From Synechococcus sp. MU1643 (GTDB taxonomy: Bacteria > Cyanobacteriota > Cyanobacteriia > PCC-6307 > Cyanobiaceae), in NCBI RefSeq assembly GCF_020514095.1, contig NZ_VTKY01000003.1:62001-126000 (forward strand): a stretch of 64,000 bases of DNA, written 5' to 3'. Below are positions 29,761 through 39,239 of this stretch, in pieces. Position 1 is the stretch's first letter; every line of letters begins with the position of its first letter. A program made the translations under genes and the position numbers. The notes beneath the pieces were generated by a model. The model did not search any database and was not told the DNA's origin. It saw only the letters and a list, made by a program, of their open reading frames with translations.

Positions 29761-31008
29761 ATGCCCGCAGCCGGCAGTCCGCAGCCCAACCGCCCCAAGG
29801 CACCCAAGCCGGCAGCGACGAAACCGCTGCAGGTGATGCAGATCAACCGCCGCGAGGAGCAGGAAAAGCTGGCTCGGGAAGCGGCTGAAGCACGGGCAGC
29901 AGCAGAGGCTGCAGCAGAAAAGGCACGCATCCTTGAGGAACGGGCGGGTATCGCCACCCCTCCGCGACCGGTCCAGCAGGCACCAACCTCGTCTCCAGGA
30001 ATGGATGACGACGCGCTGTTCGATATGGGCGGCATGGAAGGCATGACCATGGCCGACCTGATGGGTGCGCCGGATCAGAAACCCACGAAGGAGCAGCGCA
30101 ACCAACCGCGCAGCGTGGATGACTTCGATTTCGATGAAGAAGCCTTCCTCGCAGCCCTGGACCAGAACGCTCCTGTTGGCACCACAGGTGAAGTTGTAAA
30201 GGGCACTGTAATAGGCATCGAAAACGATGGGGTGTATGTGGATATCGGCGGCAAAGCCCCCGGTTACATGCCCAAGAGCGAATCAGGCCTTGGTGTTGTC
30301 ACCAATTTCCGAGAACGCTTCCCCAAGGGCCTGGAGGTTGAAGTTCTCGTAACCCGTGAGCAGAACGCCGATGGGATGGTCACGATCAGCTGTCGCGCCC
30401 TGGAGCTGCGCAAAAGCTGGGACCGAGTCAAAGAGATGGAGAAACAGGGAAAAGTGGTTCAAGTCATCGTCAATGGCTTCAACCGCGGCGGTGTCACCTG
30501 CGATCTCGAAGGGCTGCGGGGCTTCATTCCCCGCTCTCAACTCCAAAACGGTGAAAATCACCAGGAGTTGGTGGGCAAGACCCTGGGCGTGGCCTTCATC
30601 GAGGTCAATTCAGAGACGCGCAAGCTGGTGCTGTCAGAGAAACGAGCCGCTGTCGCCGAACGCTTCCAGGATCTGGAAGTGGGCCAATTGGTGGAAGGCC
30701 AAGTTGCTGCTGTGAAGCCCTACGGCCTGTTCATCGACCTCGGTGGCATCAGCGGACTGCTGCACCAATCAGCCATCACCAATGGCAGCCTGCGCTCGAT
30801 CCGTGAGGTTTTCGATCAGGGCGACCGCGTCTCCGCCCTGATCACGGAACTGGACCCGGGACGCGGACGCATTGGCCTCAACACAGCCCTGCTCGAAGGG
30901 CCCCCCGGAGAGCTGCTGATTGAAAAAGACAAAGTGATGGCTGAAGCCGCCGATCGCGCCAGCCGGGCCCAGAACATGCTGAAGCAGCAGGAGCAATCCG
31001 CCGGATGA
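29761..31008 (+). CDS. S1 RNA-binding domain protein (ribosomal protein S1-like)
   Basis: This 415-residue protein has an Ala/Glu/Arg-rich helical N-terminus (about 20-75, probable coiled coil) followed by three S1 domains. The first contains GEVVKGTVIGIENDGVYVDI and the third contains GQLVEGQVAAVKPYGLFIDL; the middle one is more divergent. Cyanobacteria have several S1 paralogs that bind mRNA at the small subunit or in RNA decay. The MPAAGSPQPN start (29761) is chosen; an ATG nine codons earlier is possible. Its stop overlaps the Tab2-like start by 4 nt. Confidence 0.85.
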   Translation: MPAAGSPQPNRPKAPKPAATKPLQVMQINRREEQEKLAREAAEARAAAEAAAEKARILEERAGIATPPRPVQQAPTSSPGMDDDALFDMGGMEGMTMADLMGAPDQKPTKEQRNQPRSVDDFDFDEEAFLAALDQNAPVGTTGEVVKGTVIGIENDGVYVDIGGKAPGYMPKSESGLGVVTNFRERFPKGLEVEVLVTREQNADGMVTISCRALELRKSWDRVKEMEKQGKVVQVIVNGFNRGGVTCDLEGLRGFIPRSQLQNGENHQELVGKTLGVAFIEVNSETRKLVLSEKRAAVAERFQDLEVGQLVEGQVAAVKPYGLFIDLGGISGLLHQSAITNGSLRSIREVFDQGDRVSALITELDPGRGRIGLNTALLEGPPGELLIEKDKVMAEAADRASRAQNMLKQQEQSAG

Positions 31009-31889
31009 GAACTGCTGCCCTGACAGCCGCTGAAGACTGGGAACTCGACTTCTACTCCCGACCCATCCTTGAGGCAGATGGCCGCAAGCGTTGGGAACTG
31101 CTGATCACCTCCACCCCCGCCGCAAGCGGCGATGCAGAGCCATTTCGCTTCGCCAAGGTATGTCCCTCTGGTGAAGTGAATTCGCTTTGGTTGAGCCAAG
31201 CCCTGGCAGAAGCCAAGGAGGCATCCGCGAGCGGAGGCTGGGGTTCTCCCGTTCGTTTGCGCTGCTGGCGCAGTTCGATGCGCACCATGGTGCAGCGCGC
31301 CGCAGCCGAACAAGACCTCGAGGTGATTCCCAGTCGCCGCACTTTCGCCCTGCTCGATTGGCTCCAGCAGCGCGAGAGGGAGGTCTACCCCGAGGAAGAG
31401 GGATTCATGGCGGGGCCATTGGCACCGCCGCCGGCGCCCGTTCCAACCCCTCCGGTGCCCTTGCCGGAAGAAGTTCAAGGAGACGCCTGGAGCTGGGCCG
31501 CCCTGCCGGCAAGCCTGCTGCTGGAGGCATCGGAATGGCCGATGAGTTTCAGCGGGCTACTGCCGGTGCCCGATGGCATCGACCCAGAGGCCTCTGTGCC
31601 TGGTCTGCGCCTGTTCAGCCAGAGCAGATCCCTCGCCATGGCTGGCTGGTTAGGGGGTCTAGAGCCCGTCCGGATGGTCGTTGAAGACCGCCAGCTGGTG
31701 CTGGAGGCTGGCCAGGACGACCGCTGGCTGGTGAGCGACCTAGAACCGGGCATAGCCGCCGAGATCGGCGAAGCCCTCGCAACCTCGCAACAGCAGGTGC
31801 GCGGCCTCCAATTCATCGCGATCCAAGCCAGCCCCGAAGAACAGACCTTCGGCGGCTTCTGGATGCTGCGGGACATCCCGATGGCCTGA
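31005..31889 (+). CDS. Tab2/Atab2-like translation factor
   Basis: This 294-residue protein begins close to WELDFYSRPILEADGRKRWELLI, the hallmark of the Tab2/Atab2 family. The characterised algal and plant members bind RNA and are needed for translation of photosystem I subunits such as psaB. It is coupled to the S1-domain gene by a 4-nt overlap, so both may act on photosynthetic mRNAs. The middle (about 140-165) is a Pro-rich linker. The role in cyanobacteria is inferred from the family. Confidence 0.85.
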   Translation: MRTAALTAAEDWELDFYSRPILEADGRKRWELLITSTPAASGDAEPFRFAKVCPSGEVNSLWLSQALAEAKEASASGGWGSPVRLRCWRSSMRTMVQRAAAEQDLEVIPSRRTFALLDWLQQREREVYPEEEGFMAGPLAPPPAPVPTPPVPLPEEVQGDAWSWAALPASLLLEASEWPMSFSGLLPVPDGIDPEASVPGLRLFSQSRSLAMAGWLGGLEPVRMVVEDRQLVLEAGQDDRWLVSDLEPGIAAEIGEALATSQQQVRGLQFIAIQASPEEQTFGGFWMLRDIPMA

Positions 31890-31899
31890 TTGAGGGCTG

Positions 31900-32694
31900 A
31901 TGAAAGACGGGCCTTTTGATCGACCAGACAGCCGCTTCAACACGTTGAAGGGCTGGACCTGGATCGGTTGTTACGGGGGCTATTACCTCCAGAGCGATCT
32001 TCTCCATGAACAGGGTTTCGAGCACGGATTCTTCACCCGTCTCTGGCAGGGCCGCGGGCCCGACCAACTGGCGGGATACATCAGCGCTGGCATCAGCGTT
32101 CACCGGCCCCAGCAGATCCACAGTGGAATCGTTCTGAAGGCCAGCGACGCCCGTCAGGATCCCTGGCCTGAGGCTGATGGCCTGGTGAGTGATCGCGGAG
32201 GCCAGAGCCTCTGGGTATGCGGAGCCGACTGCACGCCCGTTCTGATCGCCGATCCAGGGACAGGGCATGCCGCGGCCTGTCATGCCGGATGGCGTGGGGT
32301 GGCAGCTGGAATCCTGATCACAGCACTGGATCGGCTGGTGGAGCGGGGTGCCCGTCGAGAGGATCTGGTCATTGCACTAGGCCCTGCCGTCAGCGGCCCC
32401 TGCTATCAGGTGGGCCAGGAGGTGATGCAGGCCGTCAGCGCCGCGTTGCCCGGCGGGACTTCCTTAAGCAAGACCGGGGCTGTTATCGCCGATGAGCAAC
32501 CGGGGCGACATCGCTTGGACATCCGAACCGCCGCAAAATTGCAACTCATGGGTGCAGGAATAGCTGGCGAACGAATCGCCCACTGCCCGCTCTGCACCAT
32601 CTGTGAACCCGAGCTGTTCCACTCCTGGCGACGGGATCAGGTGAAAGCAGTGCAGTGGAGTGGGATCGTGGCGCAAGCCCCCTGCAGCAGCTGA
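31900..32694 (+). CDS. pgeF: Peptidoglycan editing factor PgeF (YfiH, laccase domain)
   Basis: This 264-residue protein has the multicopper polyphenol oxidase-like (YfiH) domain. The diagnostic features are GADCTPVLIADP and HAAACHAGWRGVAAGIL, with the zinc-binding His and Cys residues. PgeF removes wrongly inserted serine from peptidoglycan precursors; some relatives show purine nucleoside phosphorylase activity. It follows the Tab2-like gene by 10 nt and is convergent with the flavoprotein gene. Confidence 0.88.
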   Translation: MKDGPFDRPDSRFNTLKGWTWIGCYGGYYLQSDLLHEQGFEHGFFTRLWQGRGPDQLAGYISAGISVHRPQQIHSGIVLKASDARQDPWPEADGLVSDRGGQSLWVCGADCTPVLIADPGTGHAAACHAGWRGVAAGILITALDRLVERGARREDLVIALGPAVSGPCYQVGQEVMQAVSAALPGGTSLSKTGAVIADEQPGRHRLDIRTAAKLQLMGAGIAGERIAHCPLCTICEPELFHSWRRDQVKAVQWSGIVAQAPCSS

Positions 32695-32697
32695 AGG

Positions 32698-34359
32698 TTA
32701 ATGAGGGTTGCTACCCAGGATCTGGATAGCCAAGGCTTCACCAGCCCGAATGCCATCGATTCCAGCCGACAGGATGCCTCCGGCATAGCCCGCCCCTTCA
32801 CCCGCCGGCACCAGCCCTTTCACATTGATCGATTCCAGTGCGTCATCCCTCGGGATGCGAACGGGCGATGAAGTGCGGGTTTCCACGCCGGTGAGCACTG
32901 CATCGGGGTGGTCATACCCCTTCAGTTTGCGGGCAAAGGCCGGCAACGCCTCCCGCAAGGCCTCAATGATGGAGGCTGGAAGCAGCTCAGCCAGATCGGC
33001 GGGATGCACACCCGGTTGATAGGACGCTGCAATGGCGCCGAGCCGGGTTGACGGCCGAGAGGCCAGGAAATCCTCCAGCCGCTGCGCCGGTGCGGCATAG
33101 CTGCTGCCCCCCAAGCGAAAGGCGCGCTCCTCCAGATGCCGTTGCAGGCCGATGCCCGCCAACGGATCCCCGGGAAAGCGTTCAAACGGAGCCAGGTCAT
33201 CGGCGTCCAGGGCCACGACCAACCCGCTGTTGGCGTTGCGCTCGTTGCGGGAGTGCTGGCTCATGCCATTGGTCACCACCCGGCCTTCTTCCGACGTTGC
33301 CCCCACCACAAATCCACCAGGACACATACAGAAGCTGTATACGCAGCGGCCGTTGTCGGCGTGGTGCACCAACTTGTACTCGGCTGCCCCGAGACGCGGA
33401 TGGCCCGCCGCCTCCCCCCAGCGGGCTGCATCAATCAGATGCTGCGGGTGCTCAATCCGCACGCCCACGGAAAACGGTTTGCGCTGCAGCTGCACACCGA
33501 TCTCCTGCAGCATTTCAAAGCAGTCGCGCGCGGAATGGCCGGGAGCCATCACCAGATGGTGGCAGGGAATCTCCGTTCCATCGGCCAGCACCACGCCACA
33601 TAGTTGATGCGGCTTCTCAGAGCTGCTGTGGCTGAGAAGAAGGCGTGTCACGCGACTGTTAAAACGCACCTCACCTCCCAGGGCTTCAATCCGAGCCCGC
33701 AGGCCGCGAACAACTGTGGCGAGCTTGAACGTGCCGATGTGGGGGCGATGCAGCGTGAGGATCTCCTCGCTGGCGCCACAGGCCACCAGCTCCTCCAGCA
33801 CCTTGCGGCCGTAGTGCTCGGGATCGCTGACCTGGCTATAGAGCTTGCCGTCAGAAAACGTTCCCGCTCCACCCTCACCGAATTGGGCATTCGATTCCGG
33901 GTTAAAAGGGCTATTACCCCGCCAGAAGCCGAAGGTGTCAGCTGTGCGTTGCTTGACGGCCTGACCCCGTTCCAGCAACAGCGGGCGAAAGCCCATCTGC
34001 GCCAACAGCAGAGCAGCGAAGTAGCCGCAGGGGCCCGCCCCCACCACCACAGGCCGATCGCCCGCGTCTAGAGGAAAGCCATCCGGCGCCTGGCCCACGG
34101 GCCGGTAGCGAGTGTCTGGCGCCGGACGCACACGAGCTTTGTTGCCGATGCGCCGCAACAGGGCGGCTTCACCCTTCACCTGCACATCCACGCTGTAGAT
34201 CAGCTGGATCCGGTCACGGCGCCGCGCATCAACACTGCGCTTCACCAGGGTCTGACCCAAAAGACGATCGACGGGGATCCGCAAACGCTTGAGCACCGCT
34301 TCCTGCAGCGCTTCCTCCCCATGGTCGAGGGGCAGCTTTAGTTCACTCAGTCGCAGCAT
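32698..34359 (-). CDS. FAD-dependent oxidoreductase (COG2509-like)
   Basis: This 553-residue flavoprotein has the FAD-binding signature VVVGAGPCGYFAALLLAQMG at about 105-124. Other typical segments are FSDGKLYSQ, HLVMAPGHSARD and the C-terminal GLVPAGEGAGYAGGILSAG. Residues 1-90 are an N-terminal domain seen in this uncharacterised family. The substrate is unknown. It is widespread in bacteria and plastids, and a role in redox metabolism is all that can be said. Confidence 0.82.
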   Translation of the reverse strand: MLRLSELKLPLDHGEEALQEAVLKRLRIPVDRLLGQTLVKRSVDARRRDRIQLIYSVDVQVKGEAALLRRIGNKARVRPAPDTRYRPVGQAPDGFPLDAGDRPVVVGAGPCGYFAALLLAQMGFRPLLLERGQAVKQRTADTFGFWRGNSPFNPESNAQFGEGGAGTFSDGKLYSQVSDPEHYGRKVLEELVACGASEEILTLHRPHIGTFKLATVVRGLRARIEALGGEVRFNSRVTRLLLSHSSSEKPHQLCGVVLADGTEIPCHHLVMAPGHSARDCFEMLQEIGVQLQRKPFSVGVRIEHPQHLIDAARWGEAAGHPRLGAAEYKLVHHADNGRCVYSFCMCPGGFVVGATSEEGRVVTNGMSQHSRNERNANSGLVVALDADDLAPFERFPGDPLAGIGLQRHLEERAFRLGGSSYAAPAQRLEDFLASRPSTRLGAIAASYQPGVHPADLAELLPASIIEALREALPAFARKLKGYDHPDAVLTGVETRTSSPVRIPRDDALESINVKGLVPAGEGAGYAGGILSAGIDGIRAGEALAIQILGSNPH

Positions 34360-34381
34360 CTCGAGGTCTTGTCCCCAGACC

Positions 34382-35553
34382 TCATTGGATCAGACCGGCC
34401 AGGGCCTGGCCAGCACGAAAGCGGGAATCACTGGCCACGGCCTGGAGGCGCAGGCGCTCCGCGCGTCGACGCTGATCAAAGGCCTGGCAAATCGGGACGG
34501 CTTCCTTCTGATCGGGGTCCAACCAACCAACCCATCGCATCAATGCCCCCGTCAGCAGTCAGCGGCAAGGGGGCTGCATCGGCAAGGGTCAACAGCCGCG
34601 CCGTATCAAAATCCGCACCCGCGAGCAAGGTTGGAGCCTTGCCGGTGTAATGCTTGAAACCCTGTTGAAATTCAGCCCAAGCCACACCACGGGCTGGGTG
34701 CTGCAGCCCAAGCTGTTGCCAGGGCACCGCGGGCGCATCCTGCAGATCTTCCGCCTCGGTGAGCCAAATCCAGTTCGGCGTCAGCGGCGCACCACCGCCG
34801 AAGCGCCCCTGCTGCTGCTCAGCCCGCAGCTCTTGGGAGAAAAGGCCGTCTGTGGCATCGGCGACCACGACAGTGGGCACCCACGACCAGGCCATATCGT
34901 CCTTGAACCGTTGCAGACGCCCGTTGTTGCTGGGATCCACCCGCTGGACAGGCTGCGCTTCGTAGCTTTCAACAATGCCGCCAGCGGCCTGGAACAGCTC
35001 CACAAAGGCACTGGAGTTAGTGGACTCGAGGGCAGAAGGGTCCTCCACCACCATTTCCCGTCCCCAGCCGGCCTCCATCTCCGCCGCCACCATCGCCTTC
35101 AGATCCTCCTGACGGGAGGGAACAAGCGGCCAGATCCGTTCACGGCCTTTTAAGGGTGTCCAGCGACTGGCCACGCTGATAGGGGAGCAGCACGGTGAGG
35201 CCCCGCTCGTGAGCCAAGGCGGCAAAGGCCCTCAGATCCGCAGACGGGGGAGCCACCAGAAGCTTGAGATCAATGGATGGCATCAACTGCGGATCGGGCG
35301 CCTCGCTGGAGTTGGTCCAATGCCAAGCAACCTTCGGGAAGGGCTCACCACAGGCCTCCACCGAAGCCTGGCCCAGACGAAAGCCCTGGAGGAAGTTATG
35401 CCGCAATTCGGCATCACGCTGCCCCATCGGTAGCAGCACCGCCAACCTTGGGCAGCTGACGCCACTGGCAACGATCGACTGGCAGCCGATCAGCGTGGCT
35501 GCCACAACACACCACGACAGCCAAGGCCAACGTCGCCACTCAGGCTTCGACAT
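34382..35553 (-). pseudogene. Broken periplasmic-binding-fold lipoprotein gene
   Basis: The start MSKPEWRRWPWLSWCVVA, a signal peptide and a lipobox ending LIGC are intact, and the rest resembles a type 1 substrate-binding (leucine-binding protein-like) lipoprotein. Two lesions break it. First, an extra A in an A4 run (35148-35151) ends the first frame after SLDTLKRP, while the next frame continues KGRERIWPL. Second, a third copy of the 4-nt unit AACC/GGTT at 34521-34532 replaces the C-terminus with an early stop. Removing 1 and 4 bases leaves 1167 nt, exactly 389 codons. It is a recent pseudogene, unless both lesions are assembly errors. Confidence 0.8.
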
Positions 35554-35586
35554 GGGATCGGAGGGAAGCAACCCGATCCCCGCCAA

Positions 35587-35811
35587 TTAGCGAGAGGGGT
35601 CGGACTCGTCTGGTTTTGTCATAGAGGTCTCAGAGCCGCCGCCCAACTGGGACAACCAACCCGCCAAAAGCAAGCCAGCACCGATGCCAATGGCAAGGGT
35701 GCGATTTTCAGCTGCGGCGCCCTGCCCCCATGCGGCTGTGGCCAGAAAGGCAGCCCCAAGAAGGAGGCAGGGCACCAACACAATGCCCCTGGCAATGCGG
35801 TTATCAGCCAT
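35587..35811 (-). CDS. Small two-helix membrane protein, unknown
   Basis: This 74-residue protein starts at MADNRIARGIVLVP and has two hydrophobic segments at about 9-27 and 39-55, then a polar tail ending KPDESDPSR. No family is recognised. Its start overlaps the end of the SNase-like gene by 8 nt, so the two are coupled. Its own end is 33 nt from the broken lipoprotein gene. Confidence 0.6.
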   Translation of the reverse strand: MADNRIARGIVLVPCLLLGAAFLATAAWGQGAAAENRTLAIGIGAGLLLAGWLSQLGGGSETSMTKPDESDPSR

Positions 35812-36151
35812 CGACCCCACAGCTGTTGCTGGCCAAACCAGCGGCAATCAAGCCAGTGCTGAGGTCGCGCGTAGCACCGATCGGGGTCACCCGAGCCATG
35901 AGCTGACCCTCACTGGAGCCGACCGGCCGCAAATTGACCTTGCGGCGGCGCGGCAGCTCCTGGCGGAGCCATGCGGTGGCCTCGGCTTCCTGGCTCGCAT
36001 CAACGACAGCACAGGGCAGGGCAACGGTGTAAGTGCGGTTGTGATCGCCAACCTGGAGCAGTGAACTGCTGCGCACCTGAAGCACCTCAGCAGCCTGTAC
36101 GGGCACGGCCCAAAGCAGCACGGAAAAGCCGATTAAGACAAGACGAATCAA
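35804..36151 (-). CDS. Secreted small protein, possibly SNase-fold
   Basis: This 115-residue protein has a clear signal peptide (MIRLVLIGFSVLLWAVPVQA, cleavage after about residue 20). The mature part, about 95 residues, contains VLQVRSSSLLQVGDHNRTYTV and repeats the strand pattern of a staphylococcal nuclease-like (SNase) beta barrel, but the classical catalytic Arg/Glu set is not obvious. It overlaps ilvB by 4 nt. Function unknown; thylakoid lumen or periplasm location is likely. Confidence 0.6.
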   Translation of the reverse strand: MIRLVLIGFSVLLWAVPVQAAEVLQVRSSSLLQVGDHNRTYTVALPCAVVDASQEAEATAWLRQELPRRRKVNLRPVGSSEGQLMARVTPIGATRDLSTGLIAAGLASNSCGVDG

Positions 36152-37935
36152 GAGGTCGGGGCGTTGAGAACCGGCATGGGAGCCGGCAGGCCAACCATTT
36201 CAGCATTGCTTTTGCCCGGGGGAACCATCGGATAGCAGTTCTCACCACGACGAACGTGGATGTCGATCAACATCGGGCCGGGGGCCTTGAGCGCCGCCTG
36301 GAGATCACTGTGCAACGACTCCCGCTCGCGGATGTGCACGCCGTCGACACCGAAGGAGCGGGCAAGGGCCACAAAGTCCGGCATGCCATTAAGCATGTCG
36401 GAGGCGGAATAGCGCTCCTCGTAGAAACTCTCCTGCCACTGGCGCACCATGCCCTGCCAGTGGTTGTTGACGATCACCACCTTCACCGGGAGGCCATAGG
36501 CCGCCAGGGTTCCCAGCTCTTGAATGTTCATCAGGATGCTGGCGTCACCCGCGATGCACACCACCTGACGATCGGGGCAAGCCACTTGGGCGCCCATCGC
36601 GGCCGGCATGCCAAAGCCCATGGTGCCGAGACCGGAACTGCTGATCCAGCCCCGGGGCCCATTGCGCAGGTACTGGGCAGCCCACATCTGATGCTGGCCC
36701 ACATCTGTGGTGACGATGGCATTCGGTGCCAACTCGCGAACGGCCAGCAGAACTTCTTGGGGGAATAAGGGGCCGTCGGCGGGAGGAACAGTGAGGGGAT
36801 AGGTCTTTTTCCACTCAGCGATGCGCGCCAACCAAGGGGCCGTGCGGGGCTGCACCTGCTGTTGCAAGCTCAGCTCCACCAACCGCGCCACACTTAGGCT
36901 CAGATCACCCAGTACCGCCACATCGGGACGGCGGGTCTTGCCGATTTCGGCCGGGTCAATTTCGAAGTGGATCACCCGGGCCCGGGGGGCAAAGGTATCG
37001 AGCTTTCCGGTCACCCGATCGTCAAAACGGGCTCCAACAGCAATCAGCAAATCGCATTCGGTGACGGCGAAGTTGGCGTAGGCCGTGCCGTGCATGCCGA
37101 GCATGCCCACCGAGAGGGGGTCATTTTCATCAAAGGCGCCCTTCCCCATCAAGGTGGTGGTGACGGGGATCTGGTAGCGCTCGGCAATCACCCGCAGGCT
37201 GTCGTGGGCACCGGCTGAGATCGCACCACCGCCCACATAGAGCAGAGGATGCTCTGACTCGGCGATCAGCTCAAGCGCCGACAGGATCGGTTCATCCCGG
37301 GGGGGCTGAGGCTTACGGAAGCCTTGGGGAACAATTGATCCGGGCTCAACAGGCACGTAGTCGAACATCTCCTGGCCGACATCCTTCGGGATGTCAATCA
37401 GCACGGGGCCTGGACGACCGCTGGCTGCAATCAAAAAAGCCTGGGCAACGATGGAGGCGAGATCCGCCGGATCGCGCACCACCCAGGAATGTTTCACGAT
37501 CGGCAGGGTGATGCCGAAGATGTCGGTCTCCTGGAAGGCATCGGTGCCAATCGCCGGACGCGGCACTTGGCCGGTGATCACCACCATGGGCACCGAGTCC
37601 ATCTGGGCGGTGGCGATACCAGTCACCAAGTTGGTGGCACCGGGCCCCGATGTGCCGAAGCAAACGCCCACCTTGCCGGTGGCGCGAGCGTAGGCATCGG
37701 CCGCGTGGGTGCCGGCCTGCTCATGTCGCACAAGGATGTGTTTGACCCAACCCTCACTTTCGGCGATGTGAAGTGCGTCGTAGATCGGGAGAATCGCGCC
37801 GCCGGGATAGCCGAAAATCGTGTCGACGCTATGGCGCCGCAAGGCATCCATCAGGGCTGTCGCCCCAGACATTCTCTGCACACCGTGACCGGCCTGCTGC
37901 CCAGTGACGGCCGAAGACGCTGAGGTGAGAGTCAC
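36148..37935 (-). CDS. ilvB: Acetolactate synthase, large subunit
   Basis: This 595-residue thiamin diphosphate enzyme makes acetolactate or acetohydroxybutyrate for branched-chain amino acids. The catalytic glutamate region is RHEQAGTHAADAYARATGK, the FAD region includes GMLGMHGTAYANFAV, and the ThDP/Mg motif is GDASILMNIQELGTLAAYG through VNNHWQGM. The N-terminal 20 residues are variable. It starts 56 nt downstream of hemH and overlaps the next small secreted protein gene by 4 nt. Confidence 0.95.
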   Translation of the reverse strand: MTLTSASSAVTGQQAGHGVQRMSGATALMDALRRHSVDTIFGYPGGAILPIYDALHIAESEGWVKHILVRHEQAGTHAADAYARATGKVGVCFGTSGPGATNLVTGIATAQMDSVPMVVITGQVPRPAIGTDAFQETDIFGITLPIVKHSWVVRDPADLASIVAQAFLIAASGRPGPVLIDIPKDVGQEMFDYVPVEPGSIVPQGFRKPQPPRDEPILSALELIAESEHPLLYVGGGAISAGAHDSLRVIAERYQIPVTTTLMGKGAFDENDPLSVGMLGMHGTAYANFAVTECDLLIAVGARFDDRVTGKLDTFAPRARVIHFEIDPAEIGKTRRPDVAVLGDLSLSVARLVELSLQQQVQPRTAPWLARIAEWKKTYPLTVPPADGPLFPQEVLLAVRELAPNAIVTTDVGQHQMWAAQYLRNGPRGWISSSGLGTMGFGMPAAMGAQVACPDRQVVCIAGDASILMNIQELGTLAAYGLPVKVVIVNNHWQGMVRQWQESFYEERYSASDMLNGMPDFVALARSFGVDGVHIRERESLHSDLQAALKAPGPMLIDIHVRRGENCYPMVPPGKSNAEMVGLPAPMPVLNAPTS

Positions 37936-37991
37936 AGAGGCGACAGGTCAATGACCCTCAAGGTTAAGGGCCCGAAGCGCCCCTGGCTTGA

Positions 37992-39167
37992 TCAGAGCAG
38001 ACCGAGCGCATGCAGCGGCCCTTGACCACTGATCAGCTCCAGCAAAAATGCCGAAAAACCGACCATGGCCAGACGGCCGTTCCAGACCTCAGAGCTGTTG
38101 TTCCAACCCCATTCCCACTTTTCCTGGGGATAGAGTTTCACCTTATTGGGAAGCTCCGCCGCCGCGTCGAGACTCACTTCAGGGCCCTGAAGGCTGGTGG
38201 CCACGAGATCCGCCAAGCCTTCTATGAAGGGGGAGTAGGTATCGAGAGCGCGCACCCGGCGGAAATTCACCACGCCAGCCTCGGTGGCCAACTCCCGGTA
38301 TTCGATGTCGATTTCCTCAAGCGTCTCGATGTGTTCGCTGACGAAGCTGATCGGCACCACCACCAGATCGTTGGTCTTCGCTTGGCCCAATTCCTCAAGG
38401 GCCTCCTCGGTGTATGGCTTGAGCCACTCCACCGGGCCCACACGGCTTTGGTACGCCAGGGTGAAGGGGTTGTCGTGGCCCATCTGACCGGCCAACTCCT
38501 TCATAATCAAACCGGTGCAGGATTCGATCTCTTTTTGATAGGGGTCGCCGGCCTCTTCGACGTAGCTCTTTGGCACACCATGGGCGCTGAAGAAGACATG
38601 GGCCTTCGTGGGATCGTCGCTATTACGGACCTCTGTAGCTATCAGCTCGGCCATGGCCTTCACATAGCCCGGGTGGTCAAACCAGCTGCGGATGCAGCGA
38701 ATCGGCAACTTCTCAAACGCGGGATCCGCCTGCCGCAAGCGCTGAAGCTCGCGGAAACTGGACCCACTCGTGCTGATTGAGAAATGGGGGTAGAGGGGAA
38801 GCACCACGACCTCATCCATGCCGTCGGCCTTGATATCCGCCACTGCGGATTCGGTAAATGGATGCCAGTAGCGCATGGCCACATAGCTGGTGGCATTGAT
38901 GCCGCGCTGACGCAGCAAACTCTGAAGTTCCCGGGCTTGCTGCTCCGTGATTCGCCGCAGCGGTGATCCGCCACCGATGGAGCGATAGGCCTCCTGCGAC
39001 TTGCCACTGCGCAAGGTGCTGATCAACCAAGCCAGCGGTTTCTGCAGCGCCGGGCTGGGTAGCCGAATGATTTCCGGATCGGCGAACAAGTTGTACAGAA
39101 ACGGTCCAACGTCTTGGATACGCTCCGGGCCACCCAGATTCAGCAGGACGACACCGACGCGGGACAT
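37992..39167 (-). CDS. hemH: Ferrochelatase with C-terminal chlorophyll-binding-like helix
   Basis: This 391-residue enzyme inserts Fe2+ into protoporphyrin IX to make haem. The active-site segment [18 protein letters not shown] includes the conserved His. After about residue 350 a short linker leads to a membrane helix with the Hlip/CAB motif [19 protein letters not shown]. Cyanobacterial and plastid ferrochelatases have this tail; it anchors the enzyme in thylakoids and may sense pigments. [10 protein letters not shown] at 39167 is chosen; an ATG two codons earlier is also possible. Confidence 0.95.
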   Translation of the reverse strand: MSRVGVVLLNLGGPERIQDVGPFLYNLFADPEIIRLPSPALQKPLAWLISTLRSGKSQEAYRSIGGGSPLRRITEQQARELQSLLRQRGINATSYVAMRYWHPFTESAVADIKADGMDEVVVLPLYPHFSISTSGSSFRELQRLRQADPAFEKLPIRCIRSWFDHPGYVKAMAELIATEVRNSDDPTKAHVFFSAHGVPKSYVEEAGDPYQKEIESCTGLIMKELAGQMGHDNPFTLAYQSRVGPVEWLKPYTEEALEELGQAKTNDLVVVPISFVSEHIETLEEIDIEYRELATEAGVVNFRRVRALDTYSPFIEGLADLVATSLQGPEVSLDAAAELPNKVKLYPQEKWEWGWNNSSEVWNGRLAMVGFSAFLLELISGQGPLHALGLL

Positions 39168-39239
39168 ATCCATCAGAACGCTTTTCGGGGGTTGAGCGTA
39201 GCCGCCACAGACGCGATCCTTGGTTCCAACGACACATTT

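Noticed and set aside
35140-35160. Programmed +1 frameshift at the A4 run in the lipoprotein gene
   Set aside because: A second independent lesion (extra GGTT unit at 34521-34532) in the same gene makes simple decay, or poor sequence quality, more likely than regulated recoding.
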